Of a stretch of DNA of 64,000 nucleotides, positions 59,678-64,000 are shown one piece after another (the stretch's first letter is position 1; each line of letters begins with the position of its first letter). The position numbers and the translations under genes are program-made. Origin of the DNA: Sipunculus nudus (taxonomy: Eukaryota > Annelida > Sipuncula > Golfingiida > Sipunculidae); assembly GCA_026874595.1 (NCBI GenBank), contig CM049321.1, forward strand, positions 12,360,979-12,424,978, written 5' to 3'. The notes below the pieces were generated by a model. That model was not told where the DNA came from. It did not search any database and saw nothing but the letters and a program-made list of their open reading frames with translations.

Positions 59678-60952
59678 TCAATTACATGGTTTAAAGTGCA
59701 ATTGCATAAATATTTTACCTCCGGGGATAAAAATAGCGTTATGGCCTGACGGATGTTTGAATTGAAAGGTCATATCAGAGTACCACCCGCTTAGACATTC
59801 ATGATAATTAGTAGTGGTTAAGGGGTGATGGTAGGTGGAAGAAAATAATTCACGGATGCGGCTGTAAGGTTTTCGAAATGAGAGCACTGGGTTTTTATAC
59901 GTACTTTCAATTAAACAGGCGTCTTCAGGGCGGTTCGCATTGGCTTCGGGCCGGGCGTGTATTGTGGCCAAGACCCGTTCAGGCCCTTCATCTTTTTTAG
60001 GATTAAAATCTTTAATTTCTCGGAACGTATCAGGGCGTGTAAAATCCGTATGCACTTCCAGGATGGATTCAATTTCATTGATACGGATTTGATTTTGAGC
60101 GACCCGAGGGTAATGTACCTGAAAACAGGCTTTGTCTGTATTTTTCTTGTCATTTTTTATTCTCAAATGCGAATGTAAAACCCGTTCCCAATTTAAATCC
60201 ATGACATTCCATTTGTTTTTATTTACGACATATGTGGAACCTATAATGGGTTCTTCAATTTCATATTCATATAAATCCCGATTAAATCCAAACATGTGTC
60301 GGAGCTTGGGATGCATTTCTAATTTGAAATGATGGTCATAAGTATTATTATCCGTACCAGAGACAACCGACTTACAGGATGTATCGTGTATTCCTGGGAA
60401 AGCCAGTCCATAACTAACATTTTCACCACTCTTATCGTTTTTGTCTGTAGTTCCAGCCAAAACACGTTGGACTAAACGTACAATTCCTACTTCATTATTT
60501 TCATGTTGGGATCCTTCTAAATGTAATTCTGTTTTTAATTGATTTAATTCCTCTATTATATTTTTTAGAGCTTTTAAAGATCCTACATAGACCATACGAT
60601 CTAATTGTTTTCTTCCACCGGCCCTATTTTGCCATTTTCGAAAAATAAAATGACGGGGATAATATCCTGGTTCTAAATAGGTTTGTGCGGAATAGGTAGT
60701 GGTTTCTTTAGTGGTTTTATGAATTTTAGTATGAACCAGACGTAAAAAACATTCCTTTTCATGAACGGTATACCAAGCGGATGGGAATGTTAATTGGGTT
60801 AAACTCACTTCCCACGGGCCATAATGAGGATGCAAGAAAAGTTGGGGGGATAAATTCACTTTAACTTGACCGTTTAATGCAGATTCATTTTCAATGATTT
60901 TCTCAATGGAAATAAAAAAATCACTGGTACGGTACGAGGTCGGGGGATCCAT
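59678..60952 (-). CDS. Virus-like cluster protein, intact paralogue 1 (424 aa)
   Basis: Single-exon gene. The start is the ATG at 60952, 35 bp from a TATA box. The N-terminus (residues about 8-80) has SDFFISIEKII, then PWEVSLTQLTFPSAWYTVHE and an EPGYYPRHFIFRKW block. The C-terminus has RVLATIHARPEANANRPEDA, GWYSDMTFQFKHPSGHNA and FIPGGKIFMQLHFKP. It is clearly related along its length to the adjacent broken gene at 61007-62250. The WEV...P..W plus C-terminal hydrophobic strand layout resembles a family of uncharacterised proteins that I recall from animal genomes and associate with mobile or viral DNA. I infer, but cannot show, a virion structural role. No enzyme motif seen. Confidence 0.8.
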   Translation of the reverse strand: MDPPTSYRTSDFFISIEKIIENESALNGQVKVNLSPQLFLHPHYGPWEVSLTQLTFPSAWYTVHEKECFLRLVHTKIHKTTKETTTYSAQTYLEPGYYPRHFIFRKWQNRAGGRKQLDRMVYVGSLKALKNIIEELNQLKTELHLEGSQHENNEVGIVRLVQRVLAGTTDKNDKSGENVSYGLAFPGIHDTSCKSVVSGTDNNTYDHHFKLEMHPKLRHMFGFNRDLYEYEIEEPIIGSTYVVNKNKWNVMDLNWERVLHSHLRIKNDKKNTDKACFQVHYPRVAQNQIRINEIESILEVHTDFTRPDTFREIKDFNPKKDEGPERVLATIHARPEANANRPEDACLIESTYKNPVLSFRKPYSRIRELFSSTYHHPLTTTNYHECLSGWYSDMTFQFKHPSGHNAIFIPGGKIFMQLHFKPCN

Positions 60953-60986
60953 GTTCAACTCCCTTTCAAACAGAACGGACGAGGGG

Positions 60987-60995
60987 TTTTATATA
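60987..60995 (-). promoter_or_regulatory. TATA box in an inverted GAGGGG/CCCCTC frame
   Basis: TATATAAAA lies between GAGGGG and CCCCTC, 35 bp before the ATG at 60952 and only about 11 bp after the stop codon of the upstream gene (61007-61009). Confidence 0.75.
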
Positions 60996-61006
60996 CCCCT
61001 CCTACG

Positions 61007-62250
61007 TTAACGTCGAGGTTTAAAATACAATTGCATGAATAAATCCCCACCCGGGATAAAATTGACAGGATAACCGTTTGGATGTTTGAATTGAAATTTC
61101 AGTTCAGAATACCACCCGACTCGGCATTTATGATACTGATGAAAGGTGGCATGGTAATGAGTGGTGGATGATAGATATTGGCGAATAGTGCTGTAAGGTA
61201 CATTGAACCCGATAGCCGCTGATTTAAAAGTACTTTCAATAAAACATTGGTCTTCAGGGCGGTTAGCATTGGCTTCAGCTCTAGCGTGAAATGTGGCTAA
61301 AACACGGGTTGCACCTTCATGATGGTGGGCATTATGAAACGTATCGGGTTCAGTAAAATCGGTGTGGATTTCAATAATCCATTCCATTTCATTGGGGCGT
61401 ATATCCAGTTGGTTTACACAAGGGTAATGGGTTTGATAATTATATTTCACAGTTTTATTATCTGTTACATAAACGTCACTATTTTTATTTTCTTTATAAG
61501 TTTCTAATTCACCTCCCTTTTTTATTATCCAATCATTAATATCCTCTGTTTTAGACATAACAAATAAAACTTCATCACATTTTTTAGCCCCCCGTTTCTT
61601 TAAAACGGTATCTCTGAACCCCATCATATGTGCTAATTTTACATCCATTTCTAATGAATACGTATGATCGCCAGATGTTTCATCTATGGGAAATGCAATT
61701 CCCATTCGCATATTTTGTTTTTTATCTTTGGAAGACCTTGACCCACCTCCTGGAAATACGGAATCAAATAACCGAACCAGTTGAGGATTAATATATTTGG
61801 TCCCGCTATCACTTTTTTCTTGTTCAGATCCGGTTAAATTTAATTGATCTTTTTGGGCATTTAATTTCGTAAAACAATCTTCTAAAGCTTGCCATAATCC
61901 GACCCCCTAGCTGTACTGAATTCATTATCTTTATCGGTTTCTTTTCCGTACATGAATAAGCGGGGATAATAGCCTGCGGGGACATATTCTTTAATAGAGT
62001 ACTCATCCGTTTTGGTTTTATGAGTCAGTTTTACCCAACATTCATTTTCATGGATATTGAACCAGGCACTCGGATGACTTAACCGGGTAAGAGCCACTTC
62101 CCAATCACCCGCCCGGGGATGCAACATCAATTCCGGTTCGATTTTAAATTTAATTACATTGCCTTTAGTAATGGAATCATACACAGGACCTTGGGCTTTT
62201 AAGTTCAGGTAAAAAGGTTGGGTTTGGATTAAAGACGGGTCGGACGCCAT
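61007..62250 (-). pseudogene. Virus-like cluster protein, paralogue 2, frameshifted
   Basis: Paralogue of the 59678-60952 gene. The start is the ATG at 62250 (MASDPSLIQTQPFYLNLKAQ), 29 bp from a TATA box. The frame runs to about 61908 through DWEVALTRLSHPSAWFNIHE and VPAGYYPRLFMYG, then stops after a C5 run (61903-61907). Homologous sequence resumes at once in another frame and is open to the TAA at 61007, including RVLATFHARAEANANRPEDQ, VGWYSELKFQFKHPNGYPVN and FIPGGDLFMQLYFKP. A single-base change at the run would explain the break, either a real inactivating mutation or a sequencing error. Apart from this the gene is about as long as its paralogue. Confidence 0.8.
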
Positions 62251-62278
62251 TTTCCATTCACATCTCACACACCGTTCG

Positions 62279-62286
62279 TTTATATA
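62279..62286 (-). promoter_or_regulatory. TATA box
   Basis: TATATAAA on the minus strand, 29 bp before the ATG at 62250. An upstream in-frame ATG at 62316 lies before the TATA box and is therefore not used. Confidence 0.75.
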
Positions 62287-62318
62287 GGAAACAAGACAGG
62301 ATATCAAAGCAAACATTT

Positions 62319-62324
62319 TTTATT
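62319..62324 (-). terminator. Polyadenylation signal AATAAA
   Basis: AATAAA about 46 bp after the stop of the PC4-like gene and about 33 bp before the TATA box of the next gene, consistent with compact viral-type spacing. Confidence 0.6.
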
Positions 62325-62369
62325 TTTTCTTTTCATAAACACACATGCAAATGATGATCAAGCACAAAG

Positions 62370-62984
62370 TCAATATTCGTCATCAGATAAAGTCTCTGAA
62401 AACATAAACTCAGGATGGTTCCCGCAAGCCACAGCGGCTTCAATATTGCCATGCTCTTCTTGACAGGCAATCAGATTCACAATATCATCAATATGTTTCA
62501 CAACTTCAGCCCATACGTCGATAAACAATGCTGCTCCAGTTTTACTGGGGAACCGTTTGCCTTCTTTGAAGTTGTAGTACCATTCTCGGATGTTGACGAT
62601 GTTCGGCCAGGCACTTCCGCAGCTGACAGCGACGATCCGTGTATCGGGAAAATTAGGGTTGCCCGGTGATAAGGTGAAGCGGTAATCTTTATGGCTATCG
62701 TGGAGAACTTCAATGACAGTGTTATTGACTTTATCAATATTGGTAGCCAATTTACGGAGTTCTTCAGGTGTTAAAGTCACGCCCTCTTTAGCCACAGGCA
62801 TGCCTTTACTCCAGCACCCGATTTTCACATTGTACCCTTGAGGTGTCGCAAACCACCAGTTGTTTTCACTACCGCCCAGAAAGACTTTTCGGGAAGCTCG
62901 GCATTCATCGTGAACCACCATACTTTCTGTTGCTGGTGCGGGCGGTGTCAGCTTTAACTTCTTAGCGGGTGGTGGGTTGTTCAT
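62370..62984 (-). CDS. Protein with two PC4 (p15)-like domains and NLS
   Basis: 204 residues from the first ATG in frame (62984); the frame extends upstream without ATG. Residues 4-12 (PAKKLKL) resemble a nuclear localisation signal. Residues about 34-89 (VFLGGSENNWWFATPQGYNV, later GVTLTPEELRKL) and about 114-162 (VNIREWYYNFKEGKRFPSKT, then GAALFIDVWAEVVKHIDDI) each follow the transcriptional coactivator PC4 pattern: strand, basic/aromatic strand, xxxKxGxxL, helix. PC4 proteins bind single-stranded DNA and assist transcription; viral and phage relatives act in late transcription or replication. The C-terminus is acidic (SETLSDDEY). No clear TATA box was found before this start. Divergent to the RING gene. 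Confidence 0.7.
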   Translation of the reverse strand: MNNPPPAKKLKLTPPAPATESMVVHDECRASRKVFLGGSENNWWFATPQGYNVKIGCWSKGMPVAKEGVTLTPEELRKLATNIDKVNNTVIEVLHDSHKDYRFTLSPGNPNFPDTRIVAVSCGSAWPNIVNIREWYYNFKEGKRFPSKTGAALFIDVWAEVVKHIDDIVNLIACQEEHGNIEAAVACGNHPEFMFSETLSDDEY

Positions 62985-63135
62985 GACGGTAACCGTAGTA
63001 GACTGAGTCTTGTCACATGATACCCCTGTATTAATACTGGCGAGGACCGGAAGTGACTGATAAAAATTCCAAGACACCGGAAATACTTTACACAAAAAAA
63101 AAAGAAACCGGAAATACTTGATAAGAAATAAAGGG

Positions 63136-63142
63136 TATAAAT
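63136..63142 (+). promoter_or_regulatory. TATA box of the RING gene
   Basis: GGG-TATAAAT on the plus strand, 31 bp before the ATG at 63173. Confidence 0.65.
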
Positions 63143-63172
63143 TTTTCAGGTTTTACTCATCAATAATCAATC

Positions 63173-63763
63173 ATGTGGCGTAACACACACAAATCAGAAG
63201 TATGGAACGGGTGTTTAAAATCTGTCTGGACGGATTCCCCGTTTATCGGGCACCGGTACGGGCCTATAGAAGAACCTTTCCAAGTCTTGTCCAACATCTA
63301 CTTCAACCGGCAAAAAATCCAACCCGCTACGGTTTTGGCAACCGACAAACACAGCTGTGCCTGTTTGATTTGTAAAAAACGAGCAGCCAATGTCTTAACG
63401 GGATGCCACACTTGTGTATGCAATTTTTGTATCAAGTACAGACTGATTACTTTGGAATCCGAAGATAGAATGTATTTGACATTTTGCCCGGCCTGTGGAA
63501 AATATACTGCAGTCTTAGGAGTTATTGTGAGAGAATTTTGTACGACCCGCTGTTGCAATGTTCCACCACTCCGTGAAGAGTTCCGGCCATATTTACACCC
63601 GGAAGATTTAACGGAAGAGACATTACAAAAACGGCAAGAAATTGTTGATGGGTTTTACGCAAGTTTAGGCAGTGACGAGCCTTTTAACAGTGTAGTGTGT
63701 GCACGAGGGATAGAGAGAGATACTCCACCGGTTTTGGAATGGATGAAATATTTTTTTCGATGA
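63173..63763 (+). CDS. RING-HC finger protein (IAP/MDM2-type RING), virus-like cluster
   Basis: 196 residues from ATG 63173. The zinc ligands are C64-x2-C67-x10-C78-H79-x3-C83-x2-C86-x18-C105-x2-C108 (CLICKKRAANVLTG, CHTCVCNFC, CPAC), the order of RING-HC domains of IAP and MDM2-like E3 ubiquitin ligases, with C78-H79 lacking the usual residue between. A second cysteine group (FCTTRCC) follows. It likely acts as an E3 ligase, a common accessory function of large DNA viruses; the target is unknown. No BIR domain is present. The only plus-strand gene in the cluster, divergent from the PC4-like gene. The ORF ends just after a T7 run (63751-63757), beyond which protein-like sequence continues in another frame. 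Confidence 0.75.
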   Translation: MWRNTHKSEVWNGCLKSVWTDSPFIGHRYGPIEEPFQVLSNIYFNRQKIQPATVLATDKHSCACLICKKRAANVLTGCHTCVCNFCIKYRLITLESEDRMYLTFCPACGKYTAVLGVIVREFCTTRCCNVPPLREEFRPYLHPEDLTEETLQKRQEIVDGFYASLGSDEPFNSVVCARGIERDTPPVLEWMKYFFR

Positions 63764-63794
63764 AGAGCAATCATGTTCGAACCCTGCCGACATC

Positions 63795-64000
63795 ATGTGC
63801 CGGGTTTTTCTTCATGATAATAGTGACAGGTACAAAGTTATATATCCTAACCGTGGGATATGGAAAATGTGCCCATCGTGTTACAATGACATGTCATTGG
63901 TAGTAAGCCTATTGTTAGCGCATTCGAGACACGTGACCCCCCGGCAATTTCAAACGATGATGCGGTCATCTCCGTTCGCGTTATGTGACAGCACCGTGTG
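63795..64000 (+). CDS. Open frame running off the window, possible continuation of the RING gene
   Basis: From the ATG at 63795 (MCRVFLHDNSDRYKVIYPNR) the frame is open to the window edge and contains a WKMCPSCYNDM zinc-ligand-like pair. The same frame is also open upstream to the T7 run at the end of the RING ORF, so it is probably the displaced C-terminal part of that gene rather than a separate one. Partial; no family recognised. Confidence 0.45.
   Translation, partial: MCRVFLHDNSDRYKVIYPNRGIWKMCPSCYNDMSLVVSLLLAHSRHVTPRQFQTMMRSSPFALCDSTV

Noticed and set aside
62314-62316. Upstream ATG as start of the paralogue 2 gene
   Set aside because: It lies upstream of the TATA box at 62279-62286; the ATG at 62250 aligns with the paralogue start and has the usual 29-bp spacing.
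57989-64000. Standard Polinton/Maverick or herpesvirus assignment
   Set aside because: No polymerase, integrase, protease, ATPase or recognisable major capsid is present in the visible part, so a named family would be a guess.

Overview
The window is nuclear DNA of a eukaryote, most likely a marine mollusc (at least a lophotrochozoan). Four intron-containing genes with clear animal families are recoverable exon by exon with GT-AG junctions and matching phases. They lie in AT-rich DNA crowded with minisatellites, satellite arrays, TA/ATT microsatellites, short inverted-repeat transposons and dispersed repeats. No rRNA, CRISPR array or bacterial operon was seen. All four host genes are on the minus strand.

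Layout. 1.5-5.7 kb: the 3' part of a carbohydrate (PAPS-dependent) sulfotransferase. 5.7-17.9 kb: repeat-dominated DNA with a 38-bp minisatellite (6.6-7.7 kb), a TIR element (8.6-8.9 kb), a 49-bp minisatellite with higher-order structure (10.1-12.7 kb), a GC-rich 15-bp array, and a ~150-bp satellite carrying repeated GGTCAnnnTGACC palindromes (13.7-15.4 kb). 17.9-28.5 kb: a seven-exon JMJD4 orthologue (2-oxoglutarate oxygenase) with transposons in its introns and a tandem duplication around the end of exon 5. 28.5-36.4 kb: intergenic repeats, including a 612-bp element with 36-bp TIRs. 36.4-41.9 kb: a complete secreted cyanophycinase-like (peptidase family S51) gene. 45.1-51.1 kb: a complete secreted peptidoglycan recognition protein with an N-terminal SH3b-like region. 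51.1-57.9 kb: mostly non-coding, with TIR elements, microsatellites and a 63-bp tandem repeat.

57.9-64.0 kb (running off the right edge) is quite different. It is a compact, apparently intronless gene cluster: a basic proline-rich protein, a cysteine-rich protein, two adjacent paralogues of about 420 residues sharing a WEV...W N-terminal block and a GW...FIPGG C-terminal block, a small nuclear-type protein with two PC4-like domains, and, divergently, a RING-HC protein. Four genes have a near-identical TATA box 27-35 bp before the ATG, and intergenic gaps are tens of bases. This organisation is typical of a large DNA virus or a virus-derived/Polinton-like element rather than the host. At least three apparent frameshifts lie at or near homopolymer runs, so the copy is either decaying or carries sequence errors.

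Functionally, the PGRP and the cyanophycinase-like gene are neighbours encoding secreted enzymes that act on bacterial-type polymers. The sulfotransferase is a Golgi glycan-modifying enzyme. JMJD4 is a translation-termination-factor hydroxylase in the families where it is known. The cluster at the right edge is the best candidate for an undescribed system.
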